This document shows, piece by piece, positions 27,501 to 38,349 of a stretch of DNA of 64,000 bases. Position 1 is the first letter of the stretch, and each line of letters starts with the position of its first letter. The notes beneath the pieces are model-generated. The model was given only the letters and a program-made list of their open reading frames with translations, made no database searches and was not told the origin of the DNA. The translations under genes were made by a program, and so were the position numbers. The stretch spans positions 620,001 through 684,000 of the forward strand of contig SEMN01000063.1 of NCBI GenBank assembly GCA_005408345.1, read 5' to 3'. Source of the stretch: Macquaria australasica (lineage: Eukaryota > Chordata > Actinopteri > Centrarchiformes > Percichthyidae).

Positions 27501-30500
27501 CAGCAGAGGACTGCCTCTCTTGTCCTTTGCTATAAACCGTTGCAGATTGGCTGATTTGATCAACATGAGCACACCATTCTCAGCTTATATAATTTCTGGG
27601 CCCACACCAGAATCAGGTTTTAATGGTTAAAGTCAAGCAATTCACTTACTTGTAGAAGTTCTTGTTGACTTTCCTCTCATGCGGGAATCCCAGCATGCCG
27701 CAGACCACCCGTGTGTTCTTGATCGTCCATCCCAGGTCGCAGATCTGCGCCCAGCCGTCTTTGTATTTCACCTCCACCACACCCTCCGCGATGGGCAGCT
27801 TCTTTTTGGCCGTGGCGACCACGGGCCGGAGTCGCACCTCCTCTATCTTGTTCTCATCGACGTGAGCCTGTTTGGAGAAAATGAGGGCTGTCGGTTTGTT
27901 TTCAATTAAAATAATTCCAGATGTAAAAGTAACTGAAAACATACATTTTACACAACACAGATGTAGTGAAGGAAAAACCATCATTCCATTACCCATCTGT
28001 ACCTAAATCTTTATATAAATCTTCATATCTTATACAGTAAATCTTTCTTGTTTTATATCTTTTACTGTAGATTTCTTTAAAATCTTTCTTTAGATCATGC
28101 CATTATATAAGGTTTTAGTACACACTGATGTTTGATAGCTAAATAAGGATAGGAGGCTTTAGTTTGCAGGCAATCACAGGGTTTGTTTTCCTTATAATGA
28201 TTATATTGACACATCCATGCATGCAGACATACATTCATATATGCAGCAGACTAAACAGTGAGTCAGAGCTTTTCTGGAGACTAATTTTAGGTCTAATGCT
28301 CTCACTAAAAGCTCTTAAGTGGTAAACGTGACTATCTCTGATTGCTAGCTTTGCAATGAGTCACTTCCGCTGTGGTTTATTTGGAAAAAAAAACTGGCTG
28401 TGGTCACAGATTGAAGTCTGGACGCCACATTTGACTGAGCTTCACTCGCAGCAATAGGCTGAAAGAGGGAGAATAGTTATGCATCTGACAGTCCGCCCAC
28501 TTACTCTTATGAAACTTTTTTTCATAAGATCCTTCTATGTAACAGAGACACCTCGTCCAGTCATTCCAGCCGTTTCCAGCGGTCTGTGGAGATGAGTCCC
28601 CGGTCTAACCTTGTTCACCTCGGACAAGTCAGTTATACAAATGGACATCAAAGAGGACAAATGGAAAAAGATGACCAGCTGGAAACATCCCACCCAACAG
28701 TGTTTTCTTAGAGTAAGATTCAAAACGTGCCTCAGTTTTAAATCTTTATTTATCCAGGGAGGGTTTACTGAGCACACTTGATCTTTTTTAGAAACACTCT
28801 GCTTCACATTCATTCAGCCATCATTCCCACCTGAAAGTACATGAATACAAACACTCTGAATAATTCCACTGGAGGTGGTGGGAGTGAAGTGCCTCCTCAC
28901 TGAAGGGCACAAAGAGTAGGGCTTGACAATGATTTAATATAATTTATTGTCTTTCTATGTAATATTGAGATTAAATAGACTATCATTTACATTTAGGACA
29001 TTTGTCGGGAGCTTATATGCAGAGCAACTTACTGCTCAGTATTCATGATTAAGACAGAAGTGAGAAACTGTCTCATCTGAGCTGCATTTAGTCTCTTCTT
29101 TGTGTGTTTGATGATTGTATTTCCTGTCTGTTGTGTTTTATTTCTATTTAAACTGTAACTGGTGTGCTGTCTTGGCCAGGTCTCCCTTGGAAAAGATATT
29201 TCCATCTCAAGGGACTTCCTGATTAAATAAAGGTTACATTTAAAAAGAAAAACAATTTCTGATATCATATACTGCAATCTGATCCCAGCAAAAGTTTTGG
29301 GTTGGGATTGGGTCAGTTAACACCACAATGCAATTCAATGTAATGAGTATCAGTTCTTTGAAATCATATGTAGACCATCCAGATTGTTTTTGTGATTTGC
29401 TGAGGTTTGGAGCTTCATACACGAGTTCACTTGCATTTAGTGCACATTAAAAAACTCAACAACATTTACTGAAAAATCACAGAGGCATGCCAGACAGCTG
29501 TTTATCTCCATACAAATGGAGAAAACTTCTGGGTGGGTATAAAATACTTTGTTGTCTTTGGGTGAGTTAATCCTTTAAGATTTGCCCATATAACTAAACC
29601 CTATCTGAGAGTAGCTGCTGAAGGAGAGGACGACGTCACAACAGCAGAATTTCACATCTGAACCAGTGACCCTGAGGTCATGACCCTACTCTTCTCCACA
29701 ACCCCACAAACAATCAAAGGAACTGATGCTGCACTCTGTTTTGGAAGGTATTAGGTATCAGGTTTACTGAGAAAGCTCTCCACACACTCCATCACTTCAG
29801 GACAATATACTTGGAGAAGCTGCTGCTTTTAACAGGTTCAGACATATGGTATAGAGCAGAGCTAATCTACAACATGTGTGTGGCAGCTACAGGTGGAGTT
29901 GCACTGAGGCGTTGAATGTCTTCCGTGTGGCTTAAACCTTACAGTCTATAGGCTGTGGAGCAGTAGGGCAGTTAACACAAAAGCAGAGTTTATGGGCTTA
30001 TAACAGCTTCTTAATGAACTCTGAACATAATTTTTACTGCAACAAAATTACAAAATCTCATTAAATATATTTTAGCAACTTACGTCAATAACATTTGAAT
30101 CCACAAAGCCAGGAATCCTCTCGTCTTTGCACACAACTCCAGCATCTTCATCGTGAGTGCAGTCACTGTTGCCCCAGCCGCGAGACTTGCAGAATTCAAT
30201 GCTCTTCTCACCTCCGTTACACAGCACGTTGTCCAGCCAGATTTTCCCTGGACAAGCAGCAGACTTTCAGTGTGGCTCCAGCACACTCCCAGGCCTGCGG
30301 AAAGTAATCAGTCCAGGCCTGGAAGTGACACTTGGTTGCTTGTAACACTGGTGCTCTGGGAACCTATGGCAGCAAGCGCTCCACAGTACATTGTGAGACA
30401 AATTCCATTCATATTTTTGTAAAGATTTGTGAGGAATAGTCATGATATAAACTGTAACAAGACTAAGAGTCTTCAGCCACACTGGCAGCTCTGTGAGGCT

Positions 30501-31197
30501 GAGCTAAATGCTAACATCAGCATGCTAACATGCTCACAGTTACAAGGTTAAAATGCTGATTTTTAGTAGTTATGTTTACCATGTTCATCATCTTAGTTTA
30601 GCGCATTAGCATGCTAACATTTGCGAACTAGCACTAAAAATATAATAAATGTATAAAGTACAGCTGAGGCTGATGGGAAGGTCATTAGTTTTGCAGGTAC
30701 TTTGTCATAGCCCAAAGTATTGGACAAACAAAATTTAGACCTGAAGGTAACACTAAATTATCACCAAACCATGTTGAACACCATAAATCCTCCTATGGCA
30801 GAGCACACAGTGCATTAAACCAGAAACTTAATCTCAGGAAGTGGCTGAGGTCACTCTTACCTTGGCCCTTGCCGTATTTGGCGCTGTGGGTCCATCCTAT
30901 GGCTGAGACGAAGCCCAGTTGGCGACAGAGCACGTTGGCGTTACTTATGGAGAAGTCATCATCACAGATGGTTCCCCACTCTCCCTTGTAGAAAAGCTCT
31001 ATCCGACCCTCGTTGTGTTTTCGGGGGTATCCAGCCAGTCTGACCTTTAGCCGTTCGGTCTGGGGCTGGGGGGACGGGGAAGGTGCGGGTGCCGGCGTGG
31101 CTGCGTTTGACGGTGTGGTCTGGGCCAAACAGCAAGGTAACCACAACCCAAACAGAAGGCTAAATGCTAACTGCTGCCTGCTTCTTGACTTCTTCAT
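9552..31197 (-). CDS. loxl3: Lysyl oxidase-like 3 (Loxl3), four SRCR domains plus copper amine oxidase domain
   Basis: Thirteen constitutive coding exons on minus: 31197-30861, 30247-30084, 27867-27650, 20634-20427, 20267-20087, 16727-16573, 15791-15621, 13267-13108, 12100-11857, 10762-10647, 10232-10096, 9831-9720 and 9625-9552. All junctions keep frame, giving 758 residues (human LOXL3: 753). A signal peptide (about 1-25) is followed by an A/P/S-rich linker. SRCR1 is about 44-145, SRCR2 178-290, SRCR3 312-412, SRCR4 422-530 and the LOX domain from about 533. The LOX domain has the copper-site segment WVWHACHGHYHSMDIFTHY, Lys639 (GHKASFC) and Tyr675 (CWDLYRH), 36 residues apart as required for the lysyl-tyrosylquinone cofactor. 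YIEDRPLHMLYCAAEE and the GDAFSEEAERRFEKYPGQ tail identify LOXL3 rather than LOXL2/4. It oxidises lysines of collagen and elastin outside the cell. The a/b paralog cannot be decided. Extra exons are listed separately. Confidence 0.95.
14830..14985 (-). CDS. loxl3: Alternative loxl3 exon (copy A) for the first half of SRCR4
   Basis: An open 156-base exon (52 codons, phase 0 at both ends) lies between the constitutive exon at 15621-15791 and the next exon at 13108-13267. It has a consensus acceptor (ctgcag) and donor (gtaagt). It encodes the same domain segment as the 15621-15791 exon: IR..(G)GRT.YEGRVEV ... WG..C ... W.TKEAMV.CRQLGLGY, with both cysteines kept. It differs by a shorter central loop (no SSDSNGTQ stretch), VCSTGW for ICGETW, and a C-terminal YSMHAIT for YANQGLQ. 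Human LOXL3 matches the other copy better (GYANHGLQ). Using A instead of B would give a 753-residue protein; including both would keep frame but duplicate half a domain. Mutually exclusive splicing is inferred. Confidence 0.8.
15621..15791 (-). CDS. loxl3: Canonical loxl3 exon (copy B) for the first half of SRCR4
   Basis: A 171-base exon (57 codons, phase 0 to 0) with acceptor cgcag and donor gtaggt. It encodes IRTTGGRTRYEGRVEVLSSD, then WGLICGETWTTKEAMVACRQ and LGLGYANQGLQ, the version closest to human LOXL3. It joins to ETWYWDSSNVTEMVMSG in the 13108-13267 exon. It lies 635 bases upstream, in transcript order, of copy A, which encodes the same half-domain. Confidence 0.9.
18560..18700. other. 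Loxl3 intron 5 (16.7-20.1 kb): nothing coding seen
   Basis: The intron between the two SRCR3 exons contains AT-rich sequence, T-rich runs (about 18567-18617) and short open frames with no SRCR or LOX similarity and no splice context. I see no embedded gene or well-formed repeat. Confidence 0.4.
21174..21720. repeat. 'atgctaagctaag' dispersed repeat, inverted-arm form
   Basis: The two arms are inverted: 'gccagcagtcatttagcttagcttagcataaagactggaaacag' on the left and 'ctgtttccagtctttatgctaagctaaccggctgctggctgtagc' on the right. The outer ends pair as well ('ttactttcttgcc' and 'ggcaagaaagcgaataagc'). Related copies occur at 26905-27345, 31477-31805, 33940-34160 and 36850-36985. It lies in a loxl3 intron. 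Confidence 0.7.
22119..22175 (-). CDS. loxl3: Candidate loxl3 lysine-rich cassette exon D (57 bases)
   Basis: This lies in the 7-kb intron between the two SRCR2 exons (27650-27867 and 20427-20634). An AG acceptor (cttgcag) and GT donor (AAAAG/gtaatc) frame 57 bases with the same phase as the flanking junction, so inclusion adds 19 residues without a frame change. It encodes QTSKAKANSKSKQSSPGK plus a split-codon R: seven K/R, no acidic residue, no stop. The insertion falls after NKNFYK and before LYLERQK, in a loop that is also basic in LOXL2. It has not been tested against transcripts. Confidence 0.6.
22528..22835. mobile_element. 308-bp MITE with Tc1/mariner-like terminal inverted repeats
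   Basis: The left end CACTGCAGGGCCAAAAGTAT then GTGGACAC and the right end GTGTCCATATACCTTTGGCC then ACATAGTG are inverted copies differing at about five of 28 positions. There is no transposase frame inside. The 'ggccaaaagtatgtggacac' terminus is widespread in teleost genomes; assignment to Tc1/mariner is from memory of that motif and not checked. Confidence 0.65.
24160..24225 (-). CDS. loxl3: Candidate loxl3 basic cassette exon C (66 bases)
   Basis: A second phase-matched cassette in the same SRCR2 intron, 2 kb upstream of exon D in transcript order. It has acceptor ctgttgcag and donor GGAAG/gtacac. The 66 bases insert 22 residues, reading RLKKRAAEKVSRPKVNVSAG then GR, with a KKR core resembling a monopartite nuclear-localisation or proprotein-cleavage motif. 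Inclusion of C, D or both always preserves frame. The open frame and matching phase support it, but a 66-base open stretch can also arise by chance. Confidence 0.5.
24752..24797. repeat. Perfect 20-bp inverted repeat (hairpin) in a loxl3 intron
   Basis: Bases 24752-24771 and 24778-24797 are exact reverse complements (core 'gaaaaagttgtataaagcc'), separated by six bases (ttttgt). The stem would form a perfect RNA hairpin from either strand. It does not match any microRNA I recognise. The rest of 24.5-27.6 kb in this intron has no coding exon. Confidence 0.8.
26020..26350. repeat. 'attaatcgatta'-type dispersed repeat
   Basis: It begins 'gggctacaactaacaatacttttattcaattacaattcaattgac', has 'aaatcgattaatcgttta' near 26093, a 'tcctcacactggagaagctgctt' middle and ends 'gataaatcgataatcaaatttgttgcc'. 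The same order is found in the other copies. It lies in a loxl3 intron. Confidence 0.65.
26905..27345. repeat. 'atgctaagctaag' repeat with TIR ends
   Basis: Left end 'agttcaacattttggaaagtg' and right end 'cccaaaatgtcaaactatac' are inverted. The middle has 'cagctagcctggctctgtcc' and 'gtttccagtctttatgctaag'. Same family as 21174-21720 and 31477-31805. Confidence 0.65.
28915..29245. repeat. Degenerate repeat ending in a LINE/SINE-like 3' tail
   Basis: The segment 29165-29235 ('cttggccaggtctcccttgg', 'tttccatctcaagggacttcc', 'tgattaaataaaggtta') is a tail I recognise as widespread in teleost retroposons. The region before it ('tgtcgggagcttatatgcagagcaacttac') also looks repeat-derived. It is within the loxl3 intron between 27867 and 30084. 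Confidence 0.45.
30490..30780. repeat. 'gctaacatgctaaca' dispersed repeat
   Basis: Starts 'gctgagctaaatgctaacatc', continues 'agcatgctaacatgctcacag', 'tagtttagcgcattagcatgc' and ends 'ttagacctgaaggtaacac'. This is a common teleost repeat by recall. It sits in the first coding intron of loxl3, between the two SRCR1 exons. Confidence 0.6.
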
Positions 31198-31205
31198 TAT
31201 TTCAG
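31198..31205 (-). other. loxl3: loxl3 5' UTR remnant on the first coding exon, with splice acceptor
   Basis: Reading minus, 'ttctttatgtgcag' ends at 31206 and only eight bases of 5' UTR precede the ATG at 31197. This is a good polypyrimidine-AG acceptor, so at least one upstream non-coding exon is expected. Two donor candidates are listed at 33731 and 35957. Confidence 0.5.
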
Positions 31206-31476
31206 CTGCACATAAAGAAAAGGAAAAGATGATGTCAAGACAAATCTAAGGACACAGGTTTAAATGAGAAGACTGTTCCAGGTTTTCTATAAATCAAAAT
31301 ACTGAATATTGGGCCCATTCAAGTAGGTTTAATGAGCTGTCATAATCAGTTTAGGAACAACTAAAGACAACAAGTTAAACAATATCACAATAAATACCAT
31401 GCACACCCGATTGTTTCTTGTATGAGATACTTTCTGCGGTGCACCAGAAACATAGGGGAGAGGAACATGATGGGCA

Positions 31477-31805
31477 TTAAAGGAACAGTTCCTCATTTTG
31501 GGAAATACGCTTCACATAACTTTCCATAAAACCACAACATGTCGTTTTCACCCTTCAGTTTTTGTATGGAATCAACAAACAATATATATCAAGTTAGTGA
31601 GCTTTAGGAGTACGGGTAGGGAATTCAACCTTCAGATAAAGACAGGCTAGCTGTTTCCCTGTTTCCAGTCTTTATGCTAAGCTAAGTGGCTGTTGGCTCC
31701 AGCTTCATACACACATGGACATGAGAGTGGTATCAATCTTCTCACCTAACTCTCGGAAAGGAAGCAAATAAGAAAATTTCCCAAAATGTCAAACTATTCC
31801 TTTAC
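31477..31805. mobile_element. MITE-like element, best-preserved 'atgctaagctaag' copy
   Basis: The left end 'aaaggaacagttcctcattttgggaaatac' and the right end 'ttcccaaaatgtcaaactattccttt' are inverted copies with the common outer motif AAAGGAA(C/T)AGTT. The inner 'gtttccagtctttatgctaagctaag' and 'gagagtggtatcaatcttctc' segments define the family. No coding capacity. This lies upstream of the loxl3 first coding exon. Confidence 0.7.
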
Positions 31806-33589
31806 GACGATTCAGACTTGGATTACATCTAAACATTTCTGAATAGGTGGGGTAAATCTGCCCTTTTTTCTCTTAGTGTCTAAATACTCCTTTTTGAACT
31901 GATGTTCAACCAGGAGACGTCTGTTCCATTTTAGGACACTTTTAAGTTCCATTTTGTGCTTATATTATACCAGAGGGGGGACTTTGAGCAGCCCAAGTTC
32001 TCATCTAGTTGCCCCCCAAATGTCCCTGTGGTCAGCCCTAGTGCCTCCTTAATGATTCTGTGAATGTATTTAATAAATAGCTGTAGCTAAAACCAAGTGG
32101 CCTCACACAGAGGAGCTGAAAATATGCTCAGCATATGGAAGTAGGATTGATGTAAGAGTGTAGAGTTGCTCCGGCAGTTTGATTCAAACCATCTGGTCAG
32201 TGTTTACTTGACTCTGATGTGGCAAAGAATAACAGGGGACATTTAAAATGTGTAGGCCTCAACGGTATGTTTATATTTATGAAATTAACAGCTGCACTTC
32301 TACAGTATGTTTATCACTTTTCATAGCTTTTCTGTCCAGTGTCGCTGTGCTAATGTTCAGTTTTTATTGAGCAGACATCACCATTATTCAGGACATTTTC
32401 CTCTGGGTTAATATTCATTCATATTTCTCAATACAACAAGCCACCTTTTCCCTACAACATGTTCACTCTGCCTTCTTAAACCTTCCTGTACAGCTCTGGT
32501 AGGTACTGACTGCTAACATAGGCCTGCTATTGATGCCTTGACAGCTACACTCCTTCTTAGCTTTTAGCAAGTGGGGGGTTGTTGCTTCAGAGACACAAAT
32601 ACAGTAGTGTGATGTGTTTGTACAGAAACCACAAACTTAAGGTGCCCTTTCCAAAACATGTCTGAGACTGACTGCGTCGTCTGAGACCAATTCCACAGTG
32701 TATGGAAGGACACACACACACTTTAGTCAGCAGTGGCTTTTAAAGCCATAGTCACTATGTCTGAACTGAATCCATGCGGTGCCACATTTTTGTGCAGATA
32801 TTAAGGGCTCTACGCCAACTTTTTTCCCAAGGAGTACGTGTGCTCCTAAATGAAAAAACTTAGGAGCACACAAAGAAGAAGTTTATTAAGAATGTATTAC
32901 ATCCATAGTTATACTGCGTGTGCGTACGTGTGTTTGTGCATGCTCCTTCTCCTTGTGTGCACTTATCATGTGAAAACCAGTGAAGGGCTATGGAAGTGGG
33001 AGACCCTAGTGTCTACTGAAAGAGTGAAAACAATCATCACAGAAAACTCTACTGTGATTTGCACATTGCGGCTTGTGGAATGTGGGACTTGAAGTTTTTG
33101 AACCAGGGACGGATACACCATACACCATACTTTATGTAAACAAGGTTACTGAACAATATCTATAACAATAACTTTAGTAAAATAGATGTCAAATTAGGAG
33201 GCTGGCTAGAAGGACCACATATTGGCACACTGACACTGGCTAAATCTACATCTGTCCACTGCAGGAGCAATACCCACAACCTACCTAGTATAGATTTGTG
33301 TATTAGTATAATATTATAACATTAAATAAAAAAAAAATATATAGTATATTCATTGTAATTTCATAAAATAGTACACTATATGCCTATAACCTAACACTAG
33401 TATATTATTTCCAGTTGGACAATACAGCAGTTTAAGAAATACACAACCAACATTTATAATTTTTGGAGGTTTTGTTTTTCATTAAATCCTTGTGCAGAAA
33501 AAGGTCTACACTGCGCTAAGTAATGCTATGTACTAACTTGTCAATAATCAGAACGTTTGTTGTAGCACGTAAACCTTTTTTTAATGTTC

Positions 33590-33820
33590 CGCCCCATCCA
33601 GGCTGTGATTGGTCGGTTCACGAAAAGTGACACTGATGAGCGCATCGACTTTATGAAAAGTTGAACTTGTTTCAACAAAATACACCCGAGAGAGCTGCTC
33701 GAGCGGCCCACAGAGCGACCGGCTCACTGGGATTTCTCCCGGTGCTCCCGATGGACAGTCCGTCTATGTATTGAAAGATTAGCAGTGGGCAGCGGGCGGC
33801 GGGGGATGTTACGGTTGGTT
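33590..33820. promoter_or_regulatory. GC-rich patch, candidate loxl3 5' non-coding exon or promoter
   Basis: A locally GC- and CpG-rich island in AT-rich surroundings. It contains an ATTGG (inverted CCAAT, about 33609), a 'tttatgaaaag' box and, on the minus strand, a possible donor (CCCA/gtgagcc at about 33731). It could be a loxl3 first exon or promoter, or an independent promoter. Nothing in the sequence decides between these. Confidence 0.3.
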
Positions 33821-33939
33821 GATACCCAGAAAGAATTAAACTGGGAATGCCACAGATACATACTATACATCTTAGGCCACTGTCCCTTCAAGGTTTACAT
33901 AGTACACAAAAACTCTCAACTCAAACCAAACTCAGGTTA

Positions 33940-34160
33940 AAGGAATACTCCAACATTTTGGGAAATATATTTGGTTGTTTACTTACTGGGAGTTAGATGA
34001 CAATATGCCCTGCTTCCAGTGTTTGTGCTAAGCTAGGCTAAATACATCCTGTACTAATGTCTACTAAACACACAGACATAAAACTGATATACAGTACATC
34101 TCCTCATCTAACTCCTGATAAGAGAGCAAAAAGGTGTAAAATGTTCAACCTCTCTAGAAA
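33940..34160. repeat. Diverged 'atgctaagctaag' repeat
   Basis: Left 'aaggaatactccaacattttgggaaatat' and right 'ctgataagagagcaaaaagg' with 'aaaatgttcaac' resemble the termini of 31477-31805. The inner 'ccagtgtttgtgctaagctag' is the diagnostic segment. Confidence 0.55.
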
Positions 34161-34389
34161 GCATGTGACTTTACTGCAGCAAAGTCACACTTTTTCCAGA
34201 TCTTAGCAGTTACTTAGTTAAGTGCAACATTATCGTAACTGATAGAGATGATGGACAAAACTACGAAAATAAGACCCAAGTTGAATTTACTGGAATTATC
34301 CTGTACCTGAGACTGACCCACTGCAACATCAGGCAGTACAGACTGGCAAGTATCTGATTTTAAGGCCAACTCTAATTCAAACCAACCCT

Positions 34390-34410
34390 CACACACACAC
34401 ACACACACAC
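34390..34410. repeat. (CA)n microsatellite
   Basis: Ten to eleven CA units. The surrounding 34.2-35.9 kb contains short open frames only, with no recognised gene. Confidence 0.85.
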
Positions 34411-35956
34411 TGTTTCTCTTCCTCTCTCGACCCTCACTGAAGCAGGGACTCTCCATACCAATGTGCTCATGGATCAGGTCTTGTGAAAGGCTCAAATCAA
34501 CCAGGCAGCAATTCTCTGGATCAGCACGGCTCTTTGCCTCAACATACACAACACTTTGGTCATCACAAAGTCTTATCCTGAGACACTGCATGCGCACATG
34601 CCCACCAAAACACACTCTGAATCTGTTTGCTAATCACTACCTTGTTGTGCTTTTGTAGACTGAAACAAACTGGGAGTGAAAGCTCCCTGGGCAACAGAAA
34701 AGGTTTTCCTGCCGTGCTGCAGCATGTTGTTGACCTCAGAGGAACTTTGTGAAACTTTATACTTAAACCAGTCAACATGAGTGCGAGCCACATCAAAGGA
34801 CGTAGATGGATGAAGTAAGAAACTGCATCTTAGATGAACACTGAGGGATAAAATAGGTTTCAGATATAGAAGCAAATCTGTAGAAGATCAGGAAAAAAGA
34901 AAACTAAAGTTGCTCAAAGTGGAAACACATGGTGGTCAAACATTTCCTAGAAATTTGGAGAAAGTGCAATTAGGGTTTGTTGGCTTTCAGATCCACATAA
35001 CTGTTTTGTAAAAAGAGTCCACATGCAAACCATAACACAGGGATTTCATATTTTCCAAACAGAGAAATTTAACAGTACCACTTTCTAATAAGACACCCTT
35101 TAAAAGCTACTAATAAGAACAACTTTTGGGTTGCCATGTTGTCCTTTTTGGCTGCTGTTTATCCTCTTCCAGCATGACACTTGCTTTGTCTTTTTAGCTC
35201 ATTAAGACATCAGAAAACCCCTCACCAAATGATTGTTTCACCACTTTTCTTCTGGAAAACAGCAGCAGAGCATCTGGACCAAAAACCAATTATTTACAAT
35301 TTATAAACATTTATAACTGCAGGCTTGATGGCTTATTAGAAAGTGAGACACCCGTGAGAATTTAATAATGCATAATTAACAATAATTACCAAATTGAAAA
35401 CACTATCAGAAAGGATTTTGCAACCCAAATGTTCTTCTATGGTGTATAACTGATCTATAAAGCATTAGTCATTATCCATTTCTAAACATAACAACTTATT
35501 TACCCTTAATTATTAGAAAGTGATACAATTCAACACATTTCAGTACAGAAATGTATTTGGCAGCAGGGATTCCTGTGAATACACTTGAGACTATTTTTTA
35601 AGTCAGTATTTGGCTTTGGGAACATATTTTGCTTCCTGTTGCAGCATTCCTCGCATTTTTCCATCTCCAATATTCAGCATCCTAAAAGTCAAAGTTTGTT
35701 TTACTAGTGAACAAATACAGCCTGCCTACTGCTGCAGATGGGGCTTGATTTTGTATGAAGCGACTTTATAGCACAATACTGCCTCACAGAGTTATCAAAG
35801 CAGTGCCGAAATACAATATATGTGTATTTTTAACACCCAGACTATGAGTATTAAATGTAGCAAGTTATTTTCTTGACTGTCTACAGCAAAATCACGATTC
35901 CACACTGCATTTCTCTTCATCTCGGTCACTAAAAACTATCAAGACAGCTGCTTTAC

Positions 35957-36350
35957 CTTGTTTCCAGTATGAGGAGGTTTTAACGGTTCCAGTGGAGGGG
36001 GAGCTGGATCTTAATTTGTTGTGATCCAGAGGTTCATAAACGGAACCCCCAAAGACAAAAGATTAATAAATATCCCAGAACTTGTGCTAATTCATCTCCT
36101 CCATCAAACACGGGTCCAATTTGCGGGGCAGTAGTCCACCTAGCAGCCAATTACTCCTTACAGCGTTATTGTCTGTAAATTGCCAGCTGTGCAGCCCTCG
36201 CTGAGGAGGAGGAGGAGGAGGAAGGCTGCAAGACTGAAGTGGGCTGGATTTATTCCCTGGAAAGACACTAACTCTTTCATGGATGGTTCTGTAGCAGGCT
36301 GTCCTCTCTTGCATAACGCCAAAAAAACGTGAATTTCATTCATTTCACAC
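35957..36350 (-). other. loxl3: Candidate 5' non-coding exon of loxl3
   Basis: On the minus strand a fairly GC-rich stretch (with a run of CTC repeats at about 36205-36225) ends in AACAAG followed by a consensus donor gtaaag at 35956. It lies 4.75 kb upstream of the acceptor at 31206. CpG-rich sequence upstream (36340-36420, with repeated ACGTG/CACGT motifs) could be the promoter. No coding frame resembling a known protein occurs. Supported only by position, base composition and one donor. Confidence 0.35.
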
Positions 36351-36849
36351 GTCGGCTACGTGCCTGAGGGAGCGCAACGTGTCCGCAGAAGATTTACAAC
36401 CGGAAAATAGATGGACCTGCAGTTTAGGTAGGCTGCTTAACGGGACTTTACACTAAAATGGTATCTTTTGGTCCCATGATATCAGTCTGTAGGCTAGAGA
36501 ACTGCAATGGGGTGAAAACAGAAATACAACCCACAAACTGTGGCCGCAAAAAAAGCTAGTCTGCCCTTTCAACGAACCTTTAACTTGAAGGAATATGCAT
36601 AATTATTTAAATTTTAACTTCTTTTAAAAACTTTTTTTTGGGGGGGGAAATAACATTACCTGTATTCACACACCAATTACTTCATGTTCCACCACTACGT
36701 CGCTTTTCGCCAAAAACAGAAGTGTTAATTTAAAAGACAATTCGCTTTTTCGGGGGTTATGTGCCGCATCATTTCTTGGCGGGAGCAGCAACTTCCTGGA
36801 GTCTCCGCTGGTTGCCTAGCAACTGCTCCCAGACGCCGATGAGGTAAAC

Positions 36850-36985
36850 AGGATGTTACCTGTCTTCATGCTAAGCTAAGTTAGCCGGCCTCCAAATTTA
36901 CAAGCGCCATCAATCTTCTCATCGAGCCAACTCTCAGCAAGAAAGTGAACAAACCTACTTCCCCAAATGTCAAACCGGTCCTTCT
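36850..36985. repeat. Partial 'atgctaagctaag' repeat
   Basis: Contains 'cttcatgctaagctaagtta' and 'gccatcaatcttctcatcgag', 'ctctcagcaagaaagtgaac' and 'ccccaaatgtcaaaccggtcc', the right half of the family defined at 31477-31805. The following 37-39 kb holds no recognised gene. Confidence 0.6.
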
Positions 36986-38193
36986 CCAATAGAAACATCA
37001 CAAGCAGTCACAGAGCCATGAAACGCTTGGATTTAACAGGGACAATGCAATGACACATGTGTAATCACTCTTACAAAAACAAAACAAAACGCAACACGAC
37101 GTTGTTTGCTTCTACATTGCAAAGAAAACTGAGAATTACAAATCAGATTGTCATTTTAAATCACACTGCTGAACACATTATTGTATTCTATACAAAAACA
37201 TGACAGGCACTTCATTTAAAATCAACTTGCAGATACATTATCTCTTGTAACTGACAGCTGAAAAACTGTGTCCACTGAATTTCCAACTATTTTGGGAGTC
37301 AAACCCCTTCGTTAGGTAGTTTATGATTCATTATGGTCCCTGTAATCCATGAATGGACAGATTACTGAACAAACATGACATTAAAATGGGACAGATAAGC
37401 ATTAAATGAAATGGTGGGACAAATAACAACTCTTCTACCTTGCAATACTCCTCTTAAAAAAAAAAAAACGCCCCAGGAAGACTGACCAAAACGTACATTA
37501 AATTCAAAACATTAATATTTTATCAAGTACACACTGAACATGTTCAACAAGCAGAAATGGTTTGGGGTCACAGGACCTAAAACCTCCATTGGAGGGATGC
37601 ATCACGTTTCTGCATTAATCTGGGGAAAATTCAGGGATATAATGCCCTTATTTTTACCTCTATTTTGTATTTTCATATCTGTCTTTTCACTTGCTCTGAT
37701 TTCTCTCTACAAGGAAAGGGATACAGTGGCTCAAGGGCACTTCAGCAGGGCAGAGGGTTTGGGGTCAGAAAGGGACTTAAATTTATCACTCATACTTTAC
37801 AGTATAGTCTCATAACTCCCGACACTGATTGTCCAGATTTCCTGATACCAGTACTGTCGCAAAAAAAATTGTTGGAGTAAACATTGGGTTCATAAGCGTA
37901 ACAGGACTATATTGACCCATTATAGAGGCCAAAACAATCTTCAAATGATACTTATTCAGTAACACTAACAGTTAGTGACCTCTTGTGCATTTTTATCAAT
38001 TATAGTGTCAATTAAGAAATGTGAGTTTAAATGAGTCAACATCCAGTGAGGAAAACCGGCTCATTTCTCTGCAGCAACTGTTTAAAAATCATTTTCACCC
38101 TCATTTCAAGTCCAATTGGTGACAATGGGTAAATGCTCACATAACAAAACACTCATAAGTGGCTGTAAATGATTCTTAGTGTTTTGTTTCAGC

Positions 38194-38199
38194 TTTATT
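38194..38199 (-). terminator. pank2: Possible pank2 poly(A) signal
   Basis: AATAAA on minus (TTTATT on plus), about 1 kb beyond the pank2 stop codon. No stronger candidate is obvious nearer, but a dispersed repeat at 38350-38640 would then lie inside the 3' UTR, so the assignment is uncertain. Confidence 0.25.
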
Positions 38200-38349
38200 A
38201 CGAGTACCAGATGGATGGGAGTACTAACACAACAATATCTTGCCTGACGAAAGGGCTGGATCTCAACTCTGAAGATATCATCCACGACTCTGGCAAGATT
38301 AGCAGTGTTGTTTGATTTCCAATATGTTGTTATTTAGAACTACAGGTAT

